A stretch of DNA of 39,523 nt from an uncultured Collinsella sp. (GTDB lineage: Bacteria; Actinomycetota; Coriobacteriia; Coriobacteriales; Coriobacteriaceae): contig CABUXL010000015.1 of the NCBI GenBank assembly GCA_902495525.1, positions 1 to 39,523 of the forward strand, read 5' to 3'. Shown piece by piece: positions 17,060 to 25,695 of the stretch. Both the position numbers and the translations under genes were made by a program. Position 1 is the stretch's first letter; each line of letters starts with the position of its first letter. The notes under the pieces were generated by a model. The model worked only from the letters and a program-made list of their open reading frames with translations. It was not told where the DNA came from and ran no database searches.

Positions 17060-19777
17060 ATGGATAGCGCCAACAACTATACCGAGAAGCTCGAAAAGAC
17101 CGTCCGCGACCTTCTCGAGCGCCAGGATGATTTGATTAGGACCGCCTTTACCGACCAGCTTACTGGACTTGGCAACCGCGGCGGCTTTGCCCGTTCCCTC
17201 GAGGAGCTCTGGGAGCAGGACACCCCCGTTACCATGGCGTACATCGATATCGACAATCTCAAGCACTGCAACGACGTCTTTGGCCATGACGAGGGCAACC
17301 GCTATATTTTGCAGGTAAGCCTCTATCTCAAGCTGTATATGAAAGTGGACGAAGCGGCGTTTCGCATAGGCGGCGACGAGTTTGCCATCCTATCTACGAT
17401 TGCGACCGAGGACGACCTCGCCGAACGTCTGGAACACTGCCGAACGGTCCTACTCAAAAACAACGATTCCGAGATGCCCCGCTCGTTTAGCTATGGAGTG
17501 TCGTATGCCGACCCCGCCCTGGGCGAAGCCCCCAATCGCATGACGCTCGATGCCGACCATCGCATGTACGACTACAAGCTACGTCATGCCATGCACCTTG
17601 ATCGACGCAATATCACGCAAGTCCACGCCGACGACTTCGAAATAAGCGACCGTATTTTCGACGCCTTTTCGATGCTCAACGAGGGCCGCTATTTCTTTAT
17701 CGAGAACTTGGACAAACATCGCACCCTTTGGCCGCAAGGCGCCTTGCGCGATCTTGGCCTTCCCTCGGAGCACATAGACAACTGTCGCGATTACTGGAAA
17801 ACGCGCGTGCATCCCGATGACCTTGAGGCCTACATCAACGACATCGACCAGGTCTATAACGGCACCAAGCACCGTCGCGTCATGCAGTATCGTGTGCGCA
17901 ATGCCGTCGGCGACTACGTCCTCTGCCGTGCTCGCGGGTTTCGCATCGACGGCGACGAAAATGTCCCCTCGCTCTATGTCGGCGAGCTCGTCAACCACTC
18001 ACTTGCCGAAACCGTCGACGCCGCGACAGGCCTCGGCACCCAGCGCATGTTGGTCAATGCCATCGACGCCTGTCGTTGCGACCGTTGCGAGACGGGCCTT
18101 ATAGCGGTGCGCGTTCGTGGCACGACAAAGCTCAACGAGCTCTACGGAGCCGAGGCTGTCGACAACATGCTCGCCGAATACGCAGGCCGCATGCTGTCGA
18201 TCACCCGCGGCAGGAGCAGGGTCTACCGTTCACGTAGCGTCCAGTTCGTCGTGCTCAGCAATGACCTGGACCACGAGGCATTCGAGCAACTGACCCGCCA
18301 CCTTAAAGAGGCCGTTTTCGCTCCTGTGCAAATCGCAGGCGACACCATTGCTCCCGTCTGTCTTGTCGTCCCGACCTTTTACGAACGCCTGGACTCCCAA
18401 GCATCGACTGTTTTGGGCGAACTCGATCGTCGCCTTCGCACGGCCGGCGGACTTGTTCCCAACGACAGTCTGCCCATACCCGAGATGGAACGCAAAGGCG
18501 CCGTCGCCGAGCACCTCGACATGCTCACAGGCCTCTACCGCCCCAGCGAGTTTATGCGCCGTGCCAATGCCTTCATCAAGGCAAGGCGCGACGGCGCTTG
18601 GTGTATCGCCACCGTCGACATGGGCCACATGCGCCTATTTAACGAATGGTATGGACAGGCCGAAGGCGACCGTATGCTTGCCGATGTGGGCACGGTGCTC
18701 AAGGATATCGAGAACGCCAACATGGGTGTCGCGGGATACTGGGGACAAGACGACTTTTGTCTGCTCATACCCTTTGAGCACGATTTCGTTCACCGTGTCT
18801 ATGCGCGCGTGCGCGAGGCTGTAGCCAAGCACAACGACGGCGTAGGTTTTTGGCCGTCCATGGGCGTTTACCCCATCGACTCCAATGAGGAGATCACCAT
18901 CGATGCGCAGGCGAAGGCCATGTTTACCAATCGGCGCGCAAAAAACGACTTTAAGGAGCGCATTGCCATTTTCTGCCCCGCGGAGTACGAGCGCGAAGTC
19001 GCGTTCCACCGCACGCTGACCGAATTCCAGTACGCGCTCTCAGATGGTCGTATTACCTACCACTTGCAGCCCCAGGTCGATATGGAAACCGGTGAGATTA
19101 TTGGCGCCGAAGCACTCACCCGCTGGATTGACAAGGACGGCTCTCTCATTTCGCCCGCAACGTTTATCCCCGCACTCGAGGAAAGCGGCTTTGTGGTGAC
19201 GCTCGACAAGTACATTTGGCAGGGTGTCGCCTCGTGGCTGCGCGAGCGCATCGATCGAGGGCTTCGTGTGGTTCCGGTTTCGCTTAATGTGTCGCGCGTG
19301 GATATCCTTGCCTGCGACGTTGCCGAGCATATGGGGGCGCTCGCCGCCCAATACAACCTACCGCCCGAGCTCATGCGTATCGAGATCACCGAGACGGCTT
19401 ATACGGGAGAGTCCGAGGCCGTGGACAAACTGACGGCCGACCTGCACACCCGCGGCTTCTCGACCTATATGGACGATTTTGGCACCGGTCAGTCCACGCT
19501 CGCGATGCTCAAGAACGTCAACGTCGACGTCATCAAGCTCGACCGCGCCTTTGTACCCACCGATCGCGATCAAGGCCGCAGCACGCAAATCATTTCATCG
19601 ATGCTCGAAATGGCGCAGTCGCTCCATCTGCCCGTCGAGGTCGAAGGCGTCGAGACAAATGAACAGGCGAACATGCTACGACAAATGGGCGCCCGCTACG
19701 CTCAGGGCTTCCTCTACTACCGCCCCATGCCGGCGAAGGATTTTGAGGCATTGCTCGATGGTGGCAATAACAACTGA
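17060..19777 (+). CDS. Composite c-di-GMP protein, second paralogue: GGDEF-PAS-GGDEF*-GGDEF*-EAL
   Basis: Paralogue of the preceding gene with the same domain order, 905 residues. The frame extends to a TTG at 16976 that overlaps the previous gene. The ATG at 17060 is preferred because the product then begins MDSANNYTEKLEK, directly before the coiled lead into the GGDEF domain; the ribosome binding site is weak (AGAAAG), so the start is moderately uncertain. GGDEF is intact at about 104-108; the I-site position reads KVDE instead of RxxD. PAS lies at about 215-320 (VHPDDLEAY). The second GGDEF-fold unit lacks the motif and the third has WGQDDF, exactly as in the first paralogue. The EAL domain (about 650-890) has EALTRW, LNVS, EITET, MDDFGTG, KLD, EGVET and QGF, so hydrolysis looks intact. 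It probably forms one transcript with the first paralogue (77-base gap). Confidence 0.9.
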   Translation: MDSANNYTEKLEKTVRDLLERQDDLIRTAFTDQLTGLGNRGGFARSLEELWEQDTPVTMAYIDIDNLKHCNDVFGHDEGNRYILQVSLYLKLYMKVDEAAFRIGGDEFAILSTIATEDDLAERLEHCRTVLLKNNDSEMPRSFSYGVSYADPALGEAPNRMTLDADHRMYDYKLRHAMHLDRRNITQVHADDFEISDRIFDAFSMLNEGRYFFIENLDKHRTLWPQGALRDLGLPSEHIDNCRDYWKTRVHPDDLEAYINDIDQVYNGTKHRRVMQYRVRNAVGDYVLCRARGFRIDGDENVPSLYVGELVNHSLAETVDAATGLGTQRMLVNAIDACRCDRCETGLIAVRVRGTTKLNELYGAEAVDNMLAEYAGRMLSITRGRSRVYRSRSVQFVVLSNDLDHEAFEQLTRHLKEAVFAPVQIAGDTIAPVCLVVPTFYERLDSQASTVLGELDRRLRTAGGLVPNDSLPIPEMERKGAVAEHLDMLTGLYRPSEFMRRANAFIKARRDGAWCIATVDMGHMRLFNEWYGQAEGDRMLADVGTVLKDIENANMGVAGYWGQDDFCLLIPFEHDFVHRVYARVREAVAKHNDGVGFWPSMGVYPIDSNEEITIDAQAKAMFTNRRAKNDFKERIAIFCPAEYEREVAFHRTLTEFQYALSDGRITYHLQPQVDMETGEIIGAEALTRWIDKDGSLISPATFIPALEESGFVVTLDKYIWQGVASWLRERIDRGLRVVPVSLNVSRVDILACDVAEHMGALAAQYNLPPELMRIEITETAYTGESEAVDKLTADLHTRGFSTYMDDFGTGQSTLAMLKNVNVDVIKLDRAFVPTDRDQGRSTQIISSMLEMAQSLHLPVEVEGVETNEQANMLRQMGARYAQGFLYYRPMPAKDFEALLDGGNNN

Positions 19778-19835
19778 TACGCTCGCGCGCAAAACGCCAC
19801 CGCCGAAGGGGGAATTTGCCTCCATTAGCTGACTT

Positions 19836-19866
19836 ATATCCCCAATTCAAACCGAATTGGGGATAT
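19836..19866. promoter_or_regulatory. 13-bp inverted repeat before the third c-di-GMP gene
   Basis: Perfect arms ATATCCCCAATTC and GAATTGGGGATAT with a 5-base loop, 38 bases before the ATG. There is no U-tract, so an operator or leader hairpin is as likely as a terminator. A TATGAT -10-like hexamer overlaps its right edge (19864-19869). Confidence 0.5.
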
Positions 19867-19904
19867 GATACAAACCATTGTTCCGCCCAAGGAGGTTATC
19901 CATC

Positions 19905-21434
19905 ATGAACGAGTCATATCGCCTGGGTGAGCAATTGATTATTGCCTATCTCCAACGACTTGCGAATGGCATCTCGACCGCCGAACTCGATGTTGCCGCG
20001 CTGCCTGCTGAGCTACGCGCCGTTGGTGAGCAACTGCAAAAGACGCATGCCATCCTGCAACAAGAGCGCCAGCTGCTTGAGCGCAACGCCTATATCGATC
20101 CGCTCACCAACTTGGGCAACCGCAGCGGACTCGACCGTCACGTCGAGCAACTCTGGCGCAAAGGCGACCCCTTCACCTGCGCCTATATTGACATCGACCA
20201 TCTCAAGCATTGCAATGATAGGTTTGGCCACGCCGAAGGCAATCGCTATATTCTGAGCATCTGCCGCACGCTCTCCGAAACCATGGAGCACGATGAGATG
20301 CTGTTCCGTATCGGTGGAGACGAGTTTGTGCTTATCTCGCTCTCCGCAAACGAGACTGAACTCGAGCAGCGCTTGGAGCAGGTACGTGCCGGGCTGATCG
20401 AGGCGAGCTCAGATGGCAAGGCGCCCATGATCGCCAGCTTTAGCTTTGGCTGCTCGCGCGTCGATCCACTTGCCGGCGACACGCGTCGCCAGATGACGAT
20501 GGATGCCGATCGCAAGATGTATCGCTATAAGCTTATGCATCGTGTACAGCAACCGGAAAACAATGACGCGCCGCAACGCCCAATCGTCGATCAGCTTCCC
20601 TGCAACGACCGGGTGTTCCAAGCGATCTCCATGAGCTCCGAGACGCGCTATCCGTTCATCCTTAACCTCGATACTGGAGAATCGCAATGGTCGGTTAACG
20701 CCGTGCGCGATTTTGACCTGCCTTCCCAGCACCCTTTTAACTCACTCGACATGTGGCTCGCCCGCGTTCATCCCGAGGACCGCGACAACGTACGCGCCGA
20801 GCTCGACATGGTGATAAACGGCACGTGGCACTTCCACTACATGCAGTATCGCGTAATGGATGCCACCGGAAAATACGCGCTTTGCGACTGCACGGGCTAC
20901 CGCTTGGACGGCACCGATACCGAGCCCAGCATGTATGTGGGCATTATCGTCAACCGAAGCCTAGCGGATACGACCGACTCGGTAACGGGCCTGGGCGATG
21001 TCCACGCGCTGGTCAACGCTATTGGAGAGATGCGCCGCGTGCCGCACGAGGCAGGCTTTATTGCCATTAAGGTCGACGATATCGCCGAGGTCAATGCCCG
21101 CTTTGGATTCGATGCAGGCGACCGCGTGCTCGCCGAAAGCGCCGCCTGCCTCATGGATTGTTCGCGCGGCAAGGGCCGCCTGTTCCGCTCGACGGGGCCG
21201 TCATTCGTGGCACTCTTCGATGAGCTCGGCCCCGAGGCAATCGATGAGATCGCAAGCGACATCGAACGGTTCCTGGGTTCTCCCGTGCTCATCGGCTCGC
21301 TTGAATATCAGCCGCCCATTCGCGTGGCCACGCTCCATCTGGACGGCGTCGACCGTCAGCCTGTTTCCATTTTGAACGAGCTTAAAGCGTTGCTCGGGAA
21401 AGCCGTGCAGGTGCCAGGTACCAAACTGGATTAG
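19905..21434 (+). CDS. GGDEF-PAS-GGDEF* protein, third paralogue without EAL
   Basis: Third tandem paralogue, shortened to 509 residues. Residues about 45-200 form a GGDEF domain (DPLTNLGNR, AYIDIDHLK, intact GGDEF near 137-141; I-site region EHDE, not RxxD). A PAS domain follows (about 225-340, VHPEDRDNV), then a GGDEF-fold domain without the signature (about 345-480). The third GGDEF-like unit and the EAL domain of its neighbours are absent, so this should be a cyclase only. The ATG at 19905 is preceded by an unusually extended Shine-Dalgarno match (AAGGAGGTTATCCA at 19889-19902), nearly complementary to the whole 16S rRNA 3' tail. A separate inverted repeat precedes it, suggesting its own control. 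Confidence 0.9.
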   Translation: MNESYRLGEQLIIAYLQRLANGISTAELDVAALPAELRAVGEQLQKTHAILQQERQLLERNAYIDPLTNLGNRSGLDRHVEQLWRKGDPFTCAYIDIDHLKHCNDRFGHAEGNRYILSICRTLSETMEHDEMLFRIGGDEFVLISLSANETELEQRLEQVRAGLIEASSDGKAPMIASFSFGCSRVDPLAGDTRRQMTMDADRKMYRYKLMHRVQQPENNDAPQRPIVDQLPCNDRVFQAISMSSETRYPFILNLDTGESQWSVNAVRDFDLPSQHPFNSLDMWLARVHPEDRDNVRAELDMVINGTWHFHYMQYRVMDATGKYALCDCTGYRLDGTDTEPSMYVGIIVNRSLADTTDSVTGLGDVHALVNAIGEMRRVPHEAGFIAIKVDDIAEVNARFGFDAGDRVLAESAACLMDCSRGKGRLFRSTGPSFVALFDELGPEAIDEIASDIERFLGSPVLIGSLEYQPPIRVATLHLDGVDRQPVSILNELKALLGKAVQVPGTKLD

Positions 21435-21508
21435 CACCGCGCCCGCACCGCCTCCCCCATCGTGCGATAATCCTCTGCAGAAGTCACCAAAAGCAGAGGG
21501 AGTTTGTG

Positions 21509-22132
21509 ATGAAGGTTCTTTTGGTCAATGGCAGCCCCAAGGCAAACGGCAACACTGCCCGCGCACTCGCCGAGATCGCAGAGCAACTTGATGCCGAAGG
21601 CATTGATACCGAGGTGTTTCAGCTGGGCGCCAAGCCCATTCGCGACTGCATCGGTTGCGGTCAGTGCGGCAAGCTTGGCGGACGCTGCACCTTTGACGAC
21701 GACGTGGTGAACGAGCTCATCGCTGCAGCCGAGCAGGCAGATGGCTTTGTCTTTGGCTCGCCTGTCTACTACGCGCACCCCAGCGGCCGCATTCTCTCGG
21801 CACTCGATCGCGCATTCTATGCCGGCAGCAAAGCCTTTGCACACAAGCCGGGCGCTGCCGTCGCCGTTGCCCGTCGCGGCGGCACGTCGACCACCTTCGA
21901 CGTGCTCAATAAGTACTTCACCATCAACCAGATGCCCGTGGTTGCTTCCACGTACTGGAACAACGTGTTTGGCGCCATGCCGGGCGAGGCCGCCCAGGAC
22001 GCCGAGGGCCTGGCCACCATGCGCAACATCGGCAAGAACATGGCCTGGCTCCTGCATTGTATCGAGGCAGGACAGGCCGCCGGCATCGAAGCACCCGAAG
22101 CCGATCGCGAGCGCACCAACTTCATCAGGTAG
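21509..22132 (+). CDS. Flavodoxin-like NAD(P)H-dependent FMN oxidoreductase
   Basis: Flavoprotein of 207 residues with the flavodoxin-like fold. The FMN phosphate loop is NGSPKANGNT at the N-terminus, and CIGCGQCGK near residue 48 resembles iron-sulfur flavoproteins and related two-cysteine oxidoreductases. SPVYYAHPSG and RRGGTSTTFDVL are FMN-contact and dimer regions of the family. ATG at 21509 has AGAGGGAG seven bases upstream; a GTG three bases earlier is less well spaced. Only two of the four cysteines of a 4Fe-4S type cluster are evident, so it may be cluster-free. It precedes the ArsC-like gene by 17 bases and is probably cotranscribed. Substrate unknown. Confidence 0.85.
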   Translation: MKVLLVNGSPKANGNTARALAEIAEQLDAEGIDTEVFQLGAKPIRDCIGCGQCGKLGGRCTFDDDVVNELIAAAEQADGFVFGSPVYYAHPSGRILSALDRAFYAGSKAFAHKPGAAVAVARRGGTSTTFDVLNKYFTINQMPVVASTYWNNVFGAMPGEAAQDAEGLATMRNIGKNMAWLLHCIEAGQAAGIEAPEADRERTNFIR

Positions 22133-22149
22133 AACGGCGGAACAAATAC

Positions 22150-22491
22150 ATGAACGTGCAAATTTTTGGCACCAAGAAGTCCTTCGACACCAAGAAGGCA
22201 CAGCGTTATTTTAAGGAGCGCCGTATTAAGGTGCAGTTTATCGACCTTAAGGAAAAGGAGATGAGCAAGGGCGAGCTCACGAGCGTGATGCAGGCGGTCG
22301 GCGGTATCGACAAGCTGCTCAACCCCAAAGCCAAGGACGAGGAAACGCTCGCACTCATCCAGCACCTCACCTCTAGCCAGCGCTTCGACAAGCTACTCGA
22401 GAATCAGCAGGTCTTGGCCGAGCCCATCGTGCGCAACGGCAAAAAGGCCACCGTCGGTTATTGCCCCGATGTATGGGGAGCCTGGGAGTAG
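22150..22491 (+). CDS. ArsC/Spx-fold protein lacking the active cysteine
   Basis: Thioredoxin-fold protein of the ArsC/Spx family (PF03960), 113 residues. The N-terminal loop reads FGTKKSFDTKKAQ. The position normally holding the redox Cys (for example GIPNCDTVKKA in YffB) is Ser11, encoded by TCC. The later LAEPIVRNGKKATVGY also lacks the Arg usually found before Pro in arsenate reductases. It is therefore unlikely to reduce arsenate. A binding or regulatory role such as that of Spx remains possible, although Spx normally keeps Cys10. The start at 22150 fits family length; its ribosome binding site is weak (GCGGA), consistent with coupling to the flavoprotein 17 bases upstream. Confidence 0.82.
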   Translation: MNVQIFGTKKSFDTKKAQRYFKERRIKVQFIDLKEKEMSKGELTSVMQAVGGIDKLLNPKAKDEETLALIQHLTSSQRFDKLLENQQVLAEPIVRNGKKATVGYCPDVWGAWE

Positions 22492-22577
22492 CCTGTGTTA
22501 TTTGCCGGCGCGTGGGTATAAGAGCAGGCGTTTGGCATATGATTCAACTGTAAGCCATGTCTAACAAAGGAGGGCAC

Positions 22578-23708
22578 ATGCCCAACAAACCCGTAAAGAT
22601 CATCATGCTTACCGGATACCTCGGTGCCGGCAAGACCACGCTGCTCAACCACATCCTCGCTAACGATGGCGGCATCCGCGCCGCCGTGATCGTCAACGAT
22701 ATTGGCGAGATCAATGTGGACGCCAGCCTCATCGCCGACGGCGGCCTTTCCGAGACCGACGACCTCATCCCGCTCACCAACGGCTGCATCTGCTGTACGC
22801 TTTCGGATGACCTGGCCAACCAGCTGCAGGGCATCGCCGATTCGGGCGACTTCGATTACATCATCATCGAGGCCTCGGGCATTTGCGAGCCCATCCCCAT
22901 CGCCTACACCATCTCGAGCTTCTGCGACGAGGCCAAGGTGGGCGGCCAGCCCAAGCTTGCACTCGACAACATCGTGGCTGTGGTCGATTGCGCCCGCATG
23001 TACGACGAGTTCAACGGCGGCCGCGACCTGTTGGCCGAGGATATCGACGAGGACGACATCGAAAGCCTGCTCATCCAGCAGATCGAGTTTTGCTCCACGC
23101 TGGTCCTCAACAAGACCGATACCGTCACGCCTGAGCAGATTGCCGAGCTCAAGGCCATCGTGCGCAGCCTGCAGAAGGATGCCGTAATCGTCGAGGCTCA
23201 AAACGGCGAGGTTCCCATGGAGGAGCTGCTCGATACCGACCGCTTCGACTTTATGCGCGCCTACAACTCCGCCGCCTGGATCGAGGCCATGGAGCATCCC
23301 GAGGAGCACGACGACCCCGAGGTGCTCGAGTACGACATCGAGACCTTTGTGTACTCGCGCCGCAAGCCGTTTGACCTGCAGAAGTTCACCGATTTTGTTG
23401 AGCAGGAGTGGCCCGACGAGGTCATTCGCGTCAAAGGCCCGCTGTGGCAGACCGGCGATCCGGACATGTGCTACATGTTTGAGCAGGCCGGCCACCAGAT
23501 GCGCCTGATGGAGAACGGCCTGTTTGTCGACTCGGCGCCCGAGGGCGAGAAACAGAAGATCATCGACGAGAACCCCGAGATCATGCAGATTTGGGACGAC
23601 GAGACGGGCGACCGTATGACGAGCCTGTGCATCATCGGCCGTCACATGGACAAGGATGCGCTCATCGCCTCCCTCGATGCCTGCCTGACCGACTGGCACC
23701 GCGCCTAG
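22578..23708 (+). CDS. COG0523/CobW-type GTPase (metallochaperone)
   Basis: G3E-family P-loop GTPase, 376 residues, related to CobW and the zinc chaperones YeiR/ZNG1. Visible motifs are the Walker A GYLGAGKTT near residue 15, NDIGEINVD, GCICCT (the CxCC metal-binding signature) near residue 70, and NKTD for guanine recognition. A CobW_C-type domain follows (about 255-370). ATG 22578 has AAAGGAGG four to five bases upstream; the frame start at 22557 lacks a site. No cobalamin genes are nearby, so CobW itself is unlikely. Insertion of zinc or another metal into a target protein is the family-based guess. A Zur-like site was sought upstream but not recognised. Confidence 0.9.
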   Translation: MPNKPVKIIMLTGYLGAGKTTLLNHILANDGGIRAAVIVNDIGEINVDASLIADGGLSETDDLIPLTNGCICCTLSDDLANQLQGIADSGDFDYIIIEASGICEPIPIAYTISSFCDEAKVGGQPKLALDNIVAVVDCARMYDEFNGGRDLLAEDIDEDDIESLLIQQIEFCSTLVLNKTDTVTPEQIAELKAIVRSLQKDAVIVEAQNGEVPMEELLDTDRFDFMRAYNSAAWIEAMEHPEEHDDPEVLEYDIETFVYSRRKPFDLQKFTDFVEQEWPDEVIRVKGPLWQTGDPDMCYMFEQAGHQMRLMENGLFVDSAPEGEKQKIIDENPEIMQIWDDETGDRMTSLCIIGRHMDKDALIASLDACLTDWHRA

Positions 23709-23748
23709 GTTTATCGAAGCGGATTTGTCCGCCCGTTACACAGCCGCC

Positions 23749-23789
23749 AAACCACCACGAAGGTGCCTGTCCCCTTCGTGGTGGTTTTT
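23749..23789 (+). terminator. Terminator hairpin of the COG0523 gene with CTGTCCC loop (family D)
   Basis: Arms AAACCACCACGAAGG (23749-23763) and CCTTCGTGGTGGTTT (23773-23787), then TT. The loop TGCCTGTCC carries the CTGTCCC heptamer shared with the dispersed hairpin families in this window. It lies between the COG0523 and trmL genes. Confidence 0.85.
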
Positions 23790-23810
23790 CGTTCTGAGCC
23801 AAGGAGATTC

Positions 23811-24410
23811 ATGTTCAACATTGTGCTGTATGCGCCCGAGATTCCGGCCAATACGGGCAATATCGGCCGCACCTGCGTGGTTACCGGCGCCCGCCTGCAT
23901 CTGGTGGAGCCACTGGGCTTTTCGCTCGACGACAAGACGGTGCGTCGCGCCGGCCTGGGCTACTGGCAAAACTTGGACGTGACGACCTATGCCGGCTGGG
24001 AGGATTTTCTTGCGCGCAACGACCTCTCCCCCGCCGACGAGTGCCTGCATCTGCTGACCAAAAAGGCACGCCGCACCTATGCACAAAGCACCTACCGCGA
24101 CGGCGACTACTTGGTCTTTGGCAGCGAGAACTCGGGCATTCCCGAGCCACTGCTCGCCGCGGCGCCCGAGCGCTGTGAGCGCATCCCGATGCTGCGCGAT
24201 TGCGACTCACTCGATAACGCCGAGGCTTGGGAAGCCCACGAGGAATCGCTCGGACATACCGAAGACAGCCACGAGGCCATCCTTCAGCAGGATATCTGCG
24301 GCAATTTCGTCGATCCGGACGATTATCGCATCAGCGCACTCAACCTCTCCAACAGCGCCGCCATCGTCCTCTACGAGGCCCTCCGCCAAACAGGCTTTCC
24401 GGGAATGTGA
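23811..24410 (+). CDS. trmL: tRNA (cytidine(34)-2'-O)-methyltransferase, TrmL-like with insertion
   Basis: SPOUT-class methyltransferase that 2'-O-methylates the wobble base of tRNA-Leu, 199 residues. The start ATG at 23811 has AAGGAG four bases upstream and gives the typical N-terminus MFNIVLYAPEIPANTGNIGRT. Other signatures are LVFGSENSGIP and LNLSNSAAIVLYEALRQ, which form the knot and AdoMet site. E. coli TrmL is 157 residues. Here about 36 extra, mostly acidic residues (starting DCDSLDNAEAW) are inserted between ERIPML and the SALNLSN strand, next to the cofactor pocket. The stop codon TGA is provided by the palindromic repeat that begins at 24404. Confidence 0.9.
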   Translation: MFNIVLYAPEIPANTGNIGRTCVVTGARLHLVEPLGFSLDDKTVRRAGLGYWQNLDVTTYAGWEDFLARNDLSPADECLHLLTKKARRTYAQSTYRDGDYLVFGSENSGIPEPLLAAAPERCERIPMLRDCDSLDNAEAWEAHEESLGHTEDSHEAILQQDICGNFVDPDDYRISALNLSNSAAIVLYEALRQTGFPGM

Positions 24411-24436
24411 CAAAGGGACTGTCCCTTTGTCACATT
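24404..24436. repeat. GTGACAAAGGGAC palindrome, family A, copy 1
   Basis: Perfect 16-bp arms AATGTGACAAAGGGAC and GTCCCTTTGTCACATT around one T. It contains CTGTCCC on the plus strand and includes the last Met codon and TGA stop of trmL (ATGTGA). Confidence 0.93.
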
Positions 24437-24552
24437 GATGCACCATGTCGATGACACACACCTAATTGATGCTCTAAATAACGGACCATCGTTTTTAATC
24501 AGAATTTACTAGAATAAAATGAAGTTAAACGGCGATGTGAAAGGAGAGCCTT

Positions 24553-25653
24553 GTGGAATATCTCGAGAACCCATTTACCCCCAGTTTTGGTGAGGTTCCT
24601 GCCCATCTTGCCGGCAGACAACAGATTATTCGGGATTTGGACCGTGCCTTCTTGAGCCAGCGTAGACGCCCGGAATTGACCTCAATCTTCTCAGGCGCGC
24701 GTGGAACCGGCAAAACCGCTCTCATGTCGTCGCTCGCGACAAGGGCGGAATCCCACGGCTGGATAGCGGTAAAGACGACCGCGCTCTCGGGAATGCTTGA
24801 GGAAATCGAGTTCGGGGCGAAACGTGCTGCAGGCCATCTCATCGACCCATCTAAGAACTTCGAAGTCACCGGTCTCGGAATTGCACCGCTCGGCAGTATC
24901 GAGGTCAATCGCGTTCACGATGCCTCGACTTGGCGGTATCGTATGAGCGACATCATCGACCAGCTCAACGAAACGGGCACCGGTCTGCTTGTCACGGTTG
25001 ATGAGGTCGACCCGACGCTCGACGAGATGATCCAGCTCGCAGCCACGTATCAGCACTTTGTGACCGACGGGAAACGCGTCGCCCTACTCATGGCGGGACT
25101 TCCCAACAACGTCTCGACGTTGCTGAACCACAAGACCGTCTCGTTCCTTCGCCGTGCCCAGCAATATCATCTGGGGCGTATCGCCGACTACGATGTACGC
25201 GAGGCCTTGATCCGAACGATCCAGGAAAACGACCGTTTGGCGGATGCCGAGGGAATCGATAAGGCCGTTCGCTCGATTTCGGGCTTTCCTTTCCTTTTGC
25301 AGCTTGTGGGTTACCGCGCCTGGGATCTCACGAGCAACTCGAGGGAAATATCATCTCGCGACTTTGACCAGGGAATCAAAATCGCACGCGATGAAATGGA
25401 CGAGCGGATCCTCGCGGCGACCTATCGGGAACTCACTGCAGAGGACAAGCGATTTCTTATCGCCATGCTCGATGACGAGGAAGAGTCCGCCACCGCTGAC
25501 CTTGTCGAGCGCCTTAAGCGTTCGCCGCAACAGGTCTCCCGCTACCGACGCCGTATGATAGACGCCGGCATCATTGGAGAACGCGGGCGCGGAATAGTCG
25601 CTTTTGAATTACCGTTCTTCCGCGACTATCTCGCCGCTCAATGCGTGAAATAG
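24553..25653 (+). CDS. AAA ATPase with C-terminal winged helix, first of a related pair
   Basis: P-loop ATPase of the AAA_16/ORC-like type, 366 residues. The N-terminus NPFTPSFGEVPAHLAGR is typical of this group. Walker A is GARGTGKT (48-55), Walker B is LLVTVDEVD (145-153), a sensor-like AGLPNN follows near residue 188, and the C-terminal third looks like a winged helix (SPQQVSRYRRRMIDAGIIGERG). GTG at 24553 has AAGGAG six bases upstream. The gene resembles the ATPase at 28242-29360 in order of motifs and in the FLRRAQQ stretch. Its job is unknown. DNA binding or regulation of a toxin/defence type has been proposed for such ATPases, but nothing here proves it. It is convergent with the UvrA-like gene, with a family A palindrome between them. 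Confidence 0.85.
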   Translation: MEYLENPFTPSFGEVPAHLAGRQQIIRDLDRAFLSQRRRPELTSIFSGARGTGKTALMSSLATRAESHGWIAVKTTALSGMLEEIEFGAKRAAGHLIDPSKNFEVTGLGIAPLGSIEVNRVHDASTWRYRMSDIIDQLNETGTGLLVTVDEVDPTLDEMIQLAATYQHFVTDGKRVALLMAGLPNNVSTLLNHKTVSFLRRAQQYHLGRIADYDVREALIRTIQENDRLADAEGIDKAVRSISGFPFLLQLVGYRAWDLTSNSREISSRDFDQGIKIARDEMDERILAATYRELTAEDKRFLIAMLDDEEESATADLVERLKRSPQQVSRYRRRMIDAGIIGERGRGIVAFELPFFRDYLAAQCVK

Positions 25654-25657
25654 GCAT

Positions 25658-25694
25658 CGGATGTGACAAAGGGACCGTCCCTTTGTCACATCCG
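25658..25694. repeat. GTGACAAAGGGAC palindrome, family A, copy 2
   Basis: Perfect 18-bp arms starting CGGATGTGACAAAGGGAC around a single C. It fills the 42-base gap between the convergent ATPase and UvrA-like genes and ends one base before the UvrA-like TAA. It probably also acts as a two-way terminator. Confidence 0.92.
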
Positions 25695-25695
25695 G

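Noticed and set aside
22057..22149. N-terminal extension of the ArsC-like protein
   Set aside because: It would overlap the flavoprotein gene and adds an Arg-rich stretch unlike the family; the ATG at 22150 gives the normal N-terminus.
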